In this document: positions 8,409-16,303 of the stretch, piece by piece
Layout of the letters: each line of letters starts with the position of its first letter
Position numbering within the stretch: position 1 is the stretch's first letter
Assembly: GCA_003225075.1 (NCBI GenBank)
Contig: QIAP01000047.1
Coordinates: 1-59,295, forward strand
DNA from: Acidobacteriota bacterium
GTDB taxonomy: Bacteria > Acidobacteriota > Terriglobia > Terriglobales > Acidobacteriaceae
Length of the DNA stretch: 59,295 bases
Reading direction: 5' to 3'
Notes under the pieces: generated by a model
The model's input: only the letters and a program-made list of their open reading frames with translations
Told to the model about the DNA's origin: nothing
The model's database searches: none
Position numbers and translations under genes: made by a program

Positions 8409-8699
8409 CAGAACCTCCGAAAAGCAGCCCGCCATGGGGGGGTGGGCGATCTACAGTGTGAAAAGAATTGTGGTGTGCCTTTATCTCGGTTGCCAATTTA
8501 CAAGGCTGCCGCGCCAGGGCGGTGTCGCGGCCTTCCACGACAAACAGTCTAGGCGGTGAAGCTTCATTCTTCCGTGCGGTCGGGGAGCTTTTCTGCCGCT
8601 AGGCTTCGTGCTACCATTCGTTCAATTTCACTGAGGCACCCGCCCACGTGGGCAGCGCATAATATTCGCCCCGGCGGACTTTGAAGTCTTCAACCAAGG

Positions 8700-8727
8700 C
8701 TCAAAAACACCTCAAAAGGTTCTCAAA
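8700..8727 (+). promoter_or_regulatory. Three CTCAAA direct repeats at 11-bp period (candidate operator)
   Basis: CTCAAA occurs at 8700-8705, 8711-8716 and 8722-8727, exactly 11 bases apart, ending 8 bases before the ATG of a gene whose N-terminus is a PhoB/OmpR-type winged helix. Such domains are known to bind head-to-tail repeats with about one helical turn of spacing. Autoregulation is therefore a natural reading but is inferred. Confidence 0.6.
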
Positions 8728-8735
8728 TCTGTTTT

Positions 8736-10664
8736 ATGAGCACAGAACTCAAGCAGTCCTACGAGTTCGGTCCCTTCCAACTCGACCCGAAGAATCGCAT
8801 CTTGCTGCGAGATCGCCAGTCCGTTCCGCTCACCCCCAAGGTCTTTGATACGCTGCTGTTGCTCGTAGAACGCAGCGGGCAATTGGTGTTGAAAGACGAG
8901 CTTATGCAGGCGATCTGGCCCGACAGCTTCGTGGAAGAGTCAAACCTGACGCAGACGGTCTTCATGGTGCGTAAGGCGTTGGGCGAGACCGGAGGTGATC
9001 AGCGTTACATTATGACCGTCCCGGGACATGGCTATCGTTTTGTGGCCGCGGTGAAACCGCTTAGAGAAAATGAACAGCCGGAGGCGCTGGCTGCGGCGGA
9101 TCAGCAAGCCGAGGGTGTGCTCGAAGTGGAAAGAACGGCCATCCGGTGGACTTGGATCATTTTGGGCATGGCTATTCTGCTCGTTGCAATTGGACTCTAC
9201 ATAGCGCGAATTCGGAGCCGTGCCGCACTCTTGAAGTTGACCGAGAAAGACACGATTGTTCTGGCAGACTTTGTAAACACAACCGGCGACGCGGTCTTTG
9301 ACGACGCGCTGAAGCAGGCGCTTTCGGTGGTGCTTACCCAATCGCCATTTCTCAATGTCGCGTCGGACGTACAGGTCAGCGAGATGTTCCGACGGATGGG
9401 CCGCACGCCCAATGATCAGCTAACCCGCGAGGTTGCGCGGGAAGTCTGCTTGCGTCTGGGAGGCAAGGCTATCCTGATCGGCTCGATTTCCAGCCTAGGC
9501 AGTCATTACGTGGTCGGGCTACAAGCGCTTGGCTGTGCCAGCGGCGACCTGCTGGCCACAGGTCAAGCCGAGGCCGCAAACAAAGAGAGTGTGCTCAGAG
9601 CCTTGGATGGCGTGGCTTCTCAGGTGCGCGGCAAGGTAGGAGAATCGTTGTCGTCCTTGGAGAAATACGACTTTCCAGTGGATACCACCACGAAATCGTT
9701 AGAAGCGTTGAAAGCCTTCAGCATGGGCCAAAGAGCCCTCCGGGAGAACGGAGAGTTCTACGCGATTCCTTTTTTCCGGCAGGCCATTCAGCTCGACCCT
9801 GATTTTGCGCTTGCCTACGCCACCCTGGGTCGCGCCTATGAGGATGTTGGGGAAGATAGTGAAGCGGTGGAAGATTTCACCACGGCCTATAACCTCCGCA
9901 ACAGGTTGAGCGAGCGAGAGAGATACTACATCACGACCTTGTACAGCGAAACCGTAACTGGCGACATGGAACGGGCAAAGGAGACCGGCGAGCTTTGGAC
10001 ACAAGTCTACCCGAGAGACGGGGTCGCGCGGGAAAAGCTAGGAACTGTGTACGGAGAACTGGGAGAGATCGAAAAGGCGAATATGCAACTCCAGGAAGCA
10101 TTGCGGCTGGATCCGGATTCCACCATTAATGTTTTCAACTCGGTAATGACGGCCGCTGCTCTCAATCGCCTAGACGAGGCACAAGCAATCCTGAAAACGG
10201 CTCAAGCGCGCGGATTGGATGGCCCAGTCATCCATGAAACTGCCTATCCGCTCGCGTTTCTCCGCGGCGACCGTGCAGAAATGCAACGGCAAGTGGCCTG
10301 GGCAGCCGATAAGGGGGGCAGGGATTACGTACTATTCTCGCAACACTCAGACACTGAAGCCTATTACGGACGCCTGCGCAAAGCGCGGGAATTCTCCAGA
10401 CGTGCGGTGGAATTCGCAACTCGCAACGAAAAGAAAGAAGCGGCTGCGTTCTGCGAGGTCGTTGCCGCCTTGCGCGAAATGGAAACCGGCAACGCGTCTC
10501 TGGCGAGGCAAGGTGTGCGCGCCGCTTTATCCTTGGCGCCCACCAGAGACGTCAAGGTTCTTGCCGCACTGCTACTCGCGAAAAGCGGTGATGCCGCGAG
10601 TGCGAAAGCGATAACCAGGGAACTAGAGAACAAGAATCCCTTCAATACACTCATAAAATGGTGA
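8736..10664 (+). CDS. Winged-helix (CadC/PhoB-type) membrane regulator with TPRs, C-terminus lost by deletion
   Basis: Likely one-component transcription regulator. Residues ~8-105 form an OmpR/PhoB-type winged helix (FGPFQLDP, LTPKVFDTLLLLVERSG, ESNLTQTVFMVRKALGE, VPGHGYRFV). Residues ~137-158 are a membrane helix, and the rest is a presumed periplasmic part with TPR-like helical repeats. The design matches CadC-like regulators that are numerous in Acidobacteriota. The frame ends at 10664 after NTLIKW, but the characteristic C-terminal end of such proteins (FPTYVRGQAHL ... LWKDADPDIPILKQAEAEYARL) follows in the next frame up to 10968. About 30-35 residues that normally join the two parts are absent, so an out-of-frame deletion of roughly 100 bases is likely. 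Three CTCAAA repeats precede the start. Confidence 0.8.
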   Translation: MSTELKQSYEFGPFQLDPKNRILLRDRQSVPLTPKVFDTLLLLVERSGQLVLKDELMQAIWPDSFVEESNLTQTVFMVRKALGETGGDQRYIMTVPGHGYRFVAAVKPLRENEQPEALAAADQQAEGVLEVERTAIRWTWIILGMAILLVAIGLYIARIRSRAALLKLTEKDTIVLADFVNTTGDAVFDDALKQALSVVLTQSPFLNVASDVQVSEMFRRMGRTPNDQLTREVAREVCLRLGGKAILIGSISSLGSHYVVGLQALGCASGDLLATGQAEAANKESVLRALDGVASQVRGKVGESLSSLEKYDFPVDTTTKSLEALKAFSMGQRALRENGEFYAIPFFRQAIQLDPDFALAYATLGRAYEDVGEDSEAVEDFTTAYNLRNRLSERERYYITTLYSETVTGDMERAKETGELWTQVYPRDGVAREKLGTVYGELGEIEKANMQLQEALRLDPDSTINVFNSVMTAAALNRLDEAQAILKTAQARGLDGPVIHETAYPLAFLRGDRAEMQRQVAWAADKGGRDYVLFSQHSDTEAYYGRLRKAREFSRRAVEFATRNEKKEAAAFCEVVAALREMETGNASLARQGVRAALSLAPTRDVKVLAALLLAKSGDAASAKAITRELENKNPFNTLIKW

Positions 10665-10968
10665 GACTTCTAATGTATCGAACGTATGGAACATGTTCCC
10701 CACCTACGTCCGTGGCCAGGCTCACCTCTCGGCACACAATGGCAGCGCGGCGGCCACAGAATTCAAGAGACTTCTCGACCACCGGGGCGTCGTGCAAAAC
10801 AGCATTCTCGGCGCGTTATCCCTTTTACAGTTGGCCCGAGCCGAAGTCATGATGGGTGATCTCAGCGGCGCCCGCAAGCAGTACAGCGATTTTCTTTCTT
10901 TGTGGAAAGACGCTGACCCCGACATTCCAATCCTCAAACAAGCCGAAGCAGAATACGCAAGACTGTAG
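10662..10968 (+). pseudogene. Detached C-terminal piece of the winged-helix/TPR protein
   Basis: Read in the frame of 10693, this DNA encodes GETSNVSNVWNMFPTYVRG and then the conserved end of the same protein family, terminating in EAEYARL. It has no credible start of its own and directly abuts the upstream frame. It was almost certainly part of that gene before an internal deletion changed the frame. Initiation at the ATG at 10693 (91 residues) is formally possible. Confidence 0.7.
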
Positions 10969-11000
10969 TGGGTCATAGACCCTCCCATGCGAAATGTTCC

Positions 11001-11024
11001 GCCCGTGATGCGGGCATTGTTTTT
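11001..11024 (+). terminator. Intrinsic terminator after winged-helix/TPR gene
   Basis: GCCCG-TGATG-CGGGC followed by ATTGTTTTT, 33 bases after the end of the TPR frame. The five-pair GC stem is short but the T-run is good. The rest of 10969-11337 holds only this and the facing terminator. Confidence 0.6.
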
Positions 11025-11293
11025 GGGAACGAAAGCGTCCAACCCAAGGAACAGAAACAGCAGCGACCACCGATAGTTGGCGAAATAGCGCCATTTCACC
11101 AGTAATCCAATTTTGGTTCAAAACTGTTTCGTTTCGACTCAAGGTGCCGGGTAAGCCGTAACCTGCGTTAAATCGTGTGTCCCCGCGTGTGCCAAAAAAC
11201 CTTCTAGCAGAAAATGCGGGTTGTAGGGGACGATCTGCGCAAAACTCGTCACCAACGGCGGGGCAGCCCGCGAGCCTCGAAACGAAGAGAGAA

Positions 11294-11331
11294 AATCCCA
11301 TTTCTCGCACGCGGTGCAGAGAAATGGGATT
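11294..11331 (-). terminator. Strong intrinsic terminator of the Gly-rich protein gene
   Basis: A perfect 13-bp inverted repeat (AATCCCATTTCTC at 11294-11306, complement at 11319-11331) begins seven bases after the stop of the minus-strand gene. On the minus strand it is followed by TTTTCTCTCTT. Confidence 0.8.
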
Positions 11332-11337
11332 CTAGTG

Positions 11338-13545
11338 TTAATTCGGTTTTGCCGTCGCTGTGCCATTCCGCAAGGCATCGTGCGGCGGTTGGGTTGCGAT
11401 CTTGTGCAATGCGGCTGCCTGGCGGGCTCGCATTTCCTTGCTCCGCTGCATCATCTGCGGATGGCGAGCCCATTCGATCTGTTTCTCAGCCGGTGCGCCG
11501 TAGAGTTCGGGATGAATGTAGAAACCACGCACCCTGGCTTCCTTTTGCTCTTCGACCACCAGCGGGTGCGCCTTGGCAAAACGGTCCTGGCGCACGCCCG
11601 TCACTTGCCACGAAACCTCTACATTGGGAACACTGGTGCGGATGGTGAACTGGTGGTTGGCGATTTTGCGGCCTACGATGGCCTGGGCAAATTGGCCAAT
11701 CACCGTCAACTGATATCGGAAGTCGGTGTTGAGGACTTCAAACCAGTCTGGCAGGTGCACCGTGGCTTGGCCTTGCGCGTCGGTAGTGACGTTGCCGGTG
11801 TAGATGTTCATCATCTCCGACGATTCCACGGAAGAGTGAGTAAGGTACTTGTTGGCGGGGTCGAGGGGATGGTCGATTCTGAAATCCTTGACGGCGGCAA
11901 AGATTTGGTTACTGACATTGATGCTGCCGGAAAAGTTTCCGGCAAAACCGCTGCCTGTCAGCCCAAATACGCCGTCGCCGGCATTGAGGGAATTCGATCC
12001 TCCCTCGAAAAATCCACCATCGCCGTCAGTGGAGCCAATGCAGCATGGACCTCCCCCGCCGCCGAGGCCTGAAACTCCATTACCCCCGTTGAAGCCACCT
12101 CCGCCGTGGCCGGAGATTCCGCCACCGCCGGTGTTAAAGGTCGTCGTCGTATCACCACTGCCGCCGAAGGATACGATGCCGTCACCACCGTTTAGGCTTG
12201 AACCGCTAGCCACGGTGAAACCAGCCGCACCCATCGCAGGAGTGTTGGCTGAGGGCGAGCCAGCTGCCAGTTCGCCCTCGGTAAATGAAGTTATCGGGCC
12301 GACTATCACGGTGTTGTTGAAGCGCTGCTCCGACCCGGTGAACGTGTTGTTGGCGGCCAATTGGGCGAAAGCACCGGCCACCAGGCCGCCAAGTTTGGCA
12401 GCGTTTACGTTGGTGAGGAACGCGCCGTTGCCGGAGAAGGCCGTGGCGGTCATGGTGCCGTTCACTTTTTGATTGGCGGTAAAGGTGTTGGCAGTGGCGA
12501 GTTGCGGCACTTTCGTGGTGTCGAGGTTGAGGGTGACCGTGCCGGTTGTGCCGCCGCCAGTGAGATCAGTTCCCGCCTTTACGTTGGTGATGGTGCTGGT
12601 GCCGGGAAACTTCTGGCTCGCGACAAAGGTGAACAGACCTTTGCTGTTGACCTTCAGCCCGGTTTCGGCGGGCAGGGCAGTGCCTGCTCCGTAGAGCAGG
12701 TTCAGGGTTCCGCTTGGAGTGGAGGTGTTGTTGCCGAGCGGTTCGGCCTGCCACTGGAAAGTTTGGGCCACTGCCGTGGTGGTGGCGCTGCTGAATGCCG
12801 AGGCAACAAAATCAAGCGGTCGTGAATTGAAGCCGGTGGCGGACGTCGCCACACCGGTGGCCGGCAGGTTCAGGCGGCCGCCTACCTTGATAGCGGTCGT
12901 GCCGGTCTGGGTCAGGATGGAGTTCTGGATGTTAGTTGCGGTGGTGAACATGGGAATCGTGCCGCCGGTACCGCCGGTGGTGGTCACGTTGGAAGTGACC
13001 AGCGGAGCTGTTGAGGACGACGTGAGTGCGGGCGCAGCTGTGGTCGCGGAGGCGACACCACTGCTCGGTGGCGCGGCGAGGATGAAGGCAGACGGCGGCA
13101 ATCCACCGATGGTTTGGGCGTCTGCGGCCTTTAAGGCATAGGGTACGGCAACCAGTAATGTGCGCGGCTGCTCCGGCTGACCGGCGACCTGCACCGCCAG
13201 CCAGCGGGCTTCACCACTGGCAAAAAGATCGGCAGGCATACCGTGCGCCGTGGCGGATCCCAGCATGACTGAATAATGTCCGGTTTTGTCGGGTTGCACG
13301 TTCTGGGTTTCGAGCCAGAGTGGGGTTCCACCTTGATCGTTTTTATAAAGCAGGAAGGTGACTCCCTGAAGGCTACTGAGCCGTTTTCCGTTGAGGTCGG
13401 AGAGGGTGCCGCTGTAACTGATGACGTTCGGTACCACCGGGGCAGCAAGCGTAGCGGCTGTCGCGGTCTGTTGTGCGGAAGCGGTCCAAGGAGCAAAACA
13501 CGAGGCGAGGATCAGGCTTGCGCTGAGAAGCACATGGTTCTTCAT
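11338..13545 (-). CDS. Large exported Gly-rich protein with conserved C-terminal module
   Basis: 735-residue secreted protein of unknown function. A signal peptide (MKNHVLLSASLILASCFAPWTASAQQ) opens it; the ATG at 13545 has AAGGGA upstream, whereas the frame to 13617 adds 24 non-signal residues. Residues ~40-150 look like a beta-rich head (YSGTLSDLNGKRL, VPYALKAADAQTIGGLPPSAF). Ser/Thr/Ala-rich linker and beta-helix-like repeats follow (TANTFTANQKVNGTM), then a Gly-rich stretch around 485-545. The C-terminal ~180 residues (DFRIDHPLDPANKYL, SSEMMNIYTGNV, QLTVIGQFAQAIV, VSWQVTGVRQD) form a compact module I have seen in large exported proteins of Acidobacteriota and other phyla, but no function is known to me. 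Surface exposure is inferred. It is monocistronic with its own terminator. Confidence 0.75.
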   Translation of the reverse strand: MKNHVLLSASLILASCFAPWTASAQQTATAATLAAPVVPNVISYSGTLSDLNGKRLSSLQGVTFLLYKNDQGGTPLWLETQNVQPDKTGHYSVMLGSATAHGMPADLFASGEARWLAVQVAGQPEQPRTLLVAVPYALKAADAQTIGGLPPSAFILAAPPSSGVASATTAAPALTSSSTAPLVTSNVTTTGGTGGTIPMFTTATNIQNSILTQTGTTAIKVGGRLNLPATGVATSATGFNSRPLDFVASAFSSATTTAVAQTFQWQAEPLGNNTSTPSGTLNLLYGAGTALPAETGLKVNSKGLFTFVASQKFPGTSTITNVKAGTDLTGGGTTGTVTLNLDTTKVPQLATANTFTANQKVNGTMTATAFSGNGAFLTNVNAAKLGGLVAGAFAQLAANNTFTGSEQRFNNTVIVGPITSFTEGELAAGSPSANTPAMGAAGFTVASGSSLNGGDGIVSFGGSGDTTTTFNTGGGGISGHGGGGFNGGNGVSGLGGGGGPCCIGSTDGDGGFFEGGSNSLNAGDGVFGLTGSGFAGNFSGSINVSNQIFAAVKDFRIDHPLDPANKYLTHSSVESSEMMNIYTGNVTTDAQGQATVHLPDWFEVLNTDFRYQLTVIGQFAQAIVGRKIANHQFTIRTSVPNVEVSWQVTGVRQDRFAKAHPLVVEEQKEARVRGFYIHPELYGAPAEKQIEWARHPQMMQRSKEMRARQAAALHKIATQPPHDALRNGTATAKPN

Positions 13546-15171
13546 AATTGTCCCTTCGAGCACGAACGATTTGGGCGAGATTGCGGGGCCAGTTTGCGCA
13601 GGCCGTGCTTCAAACACGTCCGGCGTGGTGGCGAATTATGCCCCCGGATGGCGGCGTAGTCAAGATGGCGGGGTCGCCCGGTAAGTGGGTCTTGGGCCTA
13701 CCTCGGCTCTGATGAGAAGGAGACGGACGAGGCGAAAAGAGCATTTGACCTCTCGGCCAATCTTTCCCGCGAGGACCGCCTTTCGATTCGCTGATCTGCT
13801 CAATGATCTCTCGGTGGTTTTCAAACTGTTGAAGGGTACATTCTAGATCGTCGCAAACGAACTGCAATTTGTCGATAGAAATGCCTTTGTCGGCAACGGT
13901 TGGTTGAACCCCGTGAAAATCCAGATTCGTCAGTTCGTACTTGTACGTTCAAACACCCTTCAGTTTGGCCTGGCCTGCTTCCAGTGATCCAAGAGTCGCC
14001 CCTTCTCGGTTCGGTTGTACTACGACAGGAAGGCGAGGGCAATTCGCTTTCGCAGAGCAAGCCGTAACCACAGGAATGACTTCCCTTCGTCCACGTCATC
14101 GAGTTTAGCAGTTTCGCTTTTTGTTCGCCACTATAAAACTACGACGGAAGGAATTTCCGGCCCATGATTCTAGCCCGCGGCCCGCATTCCGCATGTTTAG
14201 CGGGGCTTAGCAGGTTCCGGGCGAACATTGAAGTTGTTGTATGTATGGGTTAAGCTAACCTTGACACCGTAGCACTCTGACGCCAGAGTCCACTGACTGT
14301 CGGTCAGTCACCCCAGTCAACGCGAAATTTATCCCGAACCACGTCCGGTGTGTCACCGGTGTGCCCGTTGCAGCTTTCTTGCCCTGAGCCGGAAAACTGC
14401 TACCTCTTCTGAGATTTTCGAGATTACTCACCTGATCCGAAGACAACGCCAGTGCGAGAATCCAGGAACGACGCCTCTTCGCCCAACAACTTTGCGCACA
14501 CTTTGCGCACACATGCACTACAAGTGGTGCATTCATCTTTTCCAGGGAATGAAGATAACTTCTTTGGAATCTTTGGTGCCGGGAGGGGGAATTGTCGCTT
14601 TGCAAACGGGGCGCGACTCAGACTGCAATGCTACTACCTTTGCGTAAGCGATGGGTCGACTGCGGTTACTTGTGCGGGGTTGGGGTCGAGAGCTGGACTA
14701 CCGCAAATCGGACATGTCCGCTGACCGATCGGCAAGCGAGACGCGATCCCCAATGCCAGTCCGCCTGCCCTCCAAGCGCGAATTGGTAATATCGAATAAT
14801 TCTGTTCTGTTTTCGTAGCAGAAAGGCTTTTCTCTCTCGCTTCGCTTGTACTGATGCTAGTTTTCTTTTGCAGGTTACTTGACCAACCGGCATCCCGAAG
14901 ACCCATTAAGAGGTTGGGGATGCCGTTAGTTTTTAGTGCCGAAGGCCAGATGATCGATATGGAAAAGTCTTCTACGAGGAAACGTTGGCCAGTACTCCAT
15001 TCGGCTCTGCATGAACGATTGGCTGATTTTCGTCTGTCCTGATGTCATCAGCAGTAGGCCTGCGCCAATAACCACCCGTCCAAAAAAGTCCCGAACGATC
15101 AGATTCCTGCTGTCTTTCATCTGAGTGGCCCCTGTTAAATCCCGTGGTTATTAACCAGAAATTCACTCACT
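13546..15171. other. Gene-poor 1.6-kb interval before the pst operon
   Basis: No frame here has a recognisable domain. One minus-strand stretch (about 13960 down to 13750) reads TYKYELTNLDFHGVQP, then KLQFVCDDLECTLQQFENHREIIEQ in one open frame. It looks protein-like but has a TGA just upstream and no credible start, so it may be a gene remnant. A stable hairpin lies at 14888-14930. The right end holds the pstS promoter region. Otherwise I see nothing. Confidence 0.45.
14888..14930 (+). terminator. Stable hairpin with T-rich tail
   Basis: CGGCATCCC (14888-14896) pairs with GGGATGCCG (14917-14925), with a small inner ACC/GGT pairing in the loop, followed by TTAGTTTTTAG. It looks like an intrinsic terminator on the plus strand, although no gene is recognised just upstream. 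It may shield the pst promoter from readthrough. Confidence 0.4.
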
Positions 15172-15190
15172 TGTAACAGTCCTTTAACAG
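15172..15190 (+). promoter_or_regulatory. Candidate Pho box upstream of pstS
   Basis: TGTAACA-GTCC-TTTAACA: two 7-mers at 11-bp period (15172-15178 and 15183-15189), 50 bases before pstS. PhoB/PhoP regulators bind tandem repeats with 11-bp period, and TTAACA-type units are known in Bacillus. The same layout recurs before pstC in this window. Confidence 0.6.
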
Positions 15191-15238
15191 AGCGCCAGTA
15201 ACACTATTAAGGCGAAACTCATCAGGAGGAACGACTCA

Positions 15239-16243
15239 TTGATACGACGCATCGCGCTGGTAGTGTGTCTAGCCCTGGCGGTACCGGTTTTCGGACAGAC
15301 GACGCTAAACGGGGCGGGAGCTACATTTCCCTACCCCATGTACTCCAAATGGTTTAGTGAGTACAACAAACTGCACCCTGACATTCAATTTAACTATCAG
15401 TCGATCGGCAGCGGTGGCGGAATCCGCCAGGTGATCGCGGGCACCGTTGATTTCGGCGCCAGCGATGGTCCTATGACCGACGAACAACTGGCTCAAGCCA
15501 AAATCAAGATCGTGCACATTCCCACCGTGCTTGGGGCTGTGGTTCCGGCTTACAACGTCCCCGGGGTCAGCGGCGAGTTGAAATTCACTCCAGCGGCTCT
15601 CGCCGGTATCTTCCTGGGGAAGATTACCTCCTGGAACGATCCTGCTCTGACCAGTGTCAATCCTGGCGTCAACCTGCCCAATCAACCACTAATCGTGATT
15701 CACCGGTCCGACGGCAGCGGTACCACCTACATTTTCACCGACTATCTCTCAAAGGTCAGCAACGAGTGGCAGAACCAGGTCGGAAAGGGAACTTCGGTTA
15801 AGTGGCCTGTGGGACTGGGGGGAAAAGGAAACGAAGGGGTGGCCGGGATGGTGCGGCAAATGCAAGGTTCGATCGGCTACGTGGAATTGATATACGCGGT
15901 GCAGAACAATATTTCGTACGGAACCGTGAAGAATGCGTCGGGTAATTTCGTAAAGGCATCCCTGGATAGCGTGACCGCAGCAGCGGCTTCCGTCAAGAAC
16001 ATGCCTGCGGATTTCCGGGTCTCCATCACCAACGCTCCCGGAAAGGATGCTTACCCAATCTCCAGCTTCACTTGGTTACTAATACCGGCGCAGTCGAAGG
16101 ATAAGGCAAAGGGTAAGATCCTGGCCGATTTCCTCAATTGGATGGTAGACGACGGTCAGAAAATGACCGCGCCACTGACCTACGCACCCTTGCCTGAAAC
16201 CGTAGTGCAGAAGGTCAAGAACGCCATTAAACAAGTCCACTAA
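15239..16243 (+). CDS. pstS: Phosphate ABC transporter substrate-binding protein PstS
   Basis: Periplasmic phosphate-binding protein of the high-affinity Pst system. The signal peptide spans residues 1-20 (ending PVFGQ). The phosphate-binding loops are clear: GAGATFPYPMY at ~25, SIGSGGGIRQV at ~56 and HRSDGSGTTYIF at ~158. At 334 residues it has normal length. The start is a TTG at 15239 with AGGAGGA eight bases upstream; no ATG fits. It is the first gene of pstS-porin-pstCAB-phoU and is preceded by a candidate Pho box, so induction by phosphate starvation is expected. Confidence 0.95.
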   Translation: MIRRIALVVCLALAVPVFGQTTLNGAGATFPYPMYSKWFSEYNKLHPDIQFNYQSIGSGGGIRQVIAGTVDFGASDGPMTDEQLAQAKIKIVHIPTVLGAVVPAYNVPGVSGELKFTPAALAGIFLGKITSWNDPALTSVNPGVNLPNQPLIVIHRSDGSGTTYIFTDYLSKVSNEWQNQVGKGTSVKWPVGLGGKGNEGVAGMVRQMQGSIGYVELIYAVQNNISYGTVKNASGNFVKASLDSVTAAAASVKNMPADFRVSITNAPGKDAYPISSFTWLLIPAQSKDKAKGKILADFLNWMVDDGQKMTAPLTYAPLPETVVQKVKNAIKQVH

Positions 16244-16303
16244 GATTCCGACCCAATTGCAGGCAGCTGCCTCTTCGTCAGTGCGAGGCAAAAAGGAGAA
16301 AAG

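Noticed and set aside
10722-11310. Two overlapping minus-strand frames after the TPR gene
   Set aside because: They run through the TPR C-terminal piece and its terminator, and lack any domain.
14255-14647. Open frames on both strands in the 1.6-kb gap before pstS
   Set aside because: No domain, odd composition and no ribosome sites.
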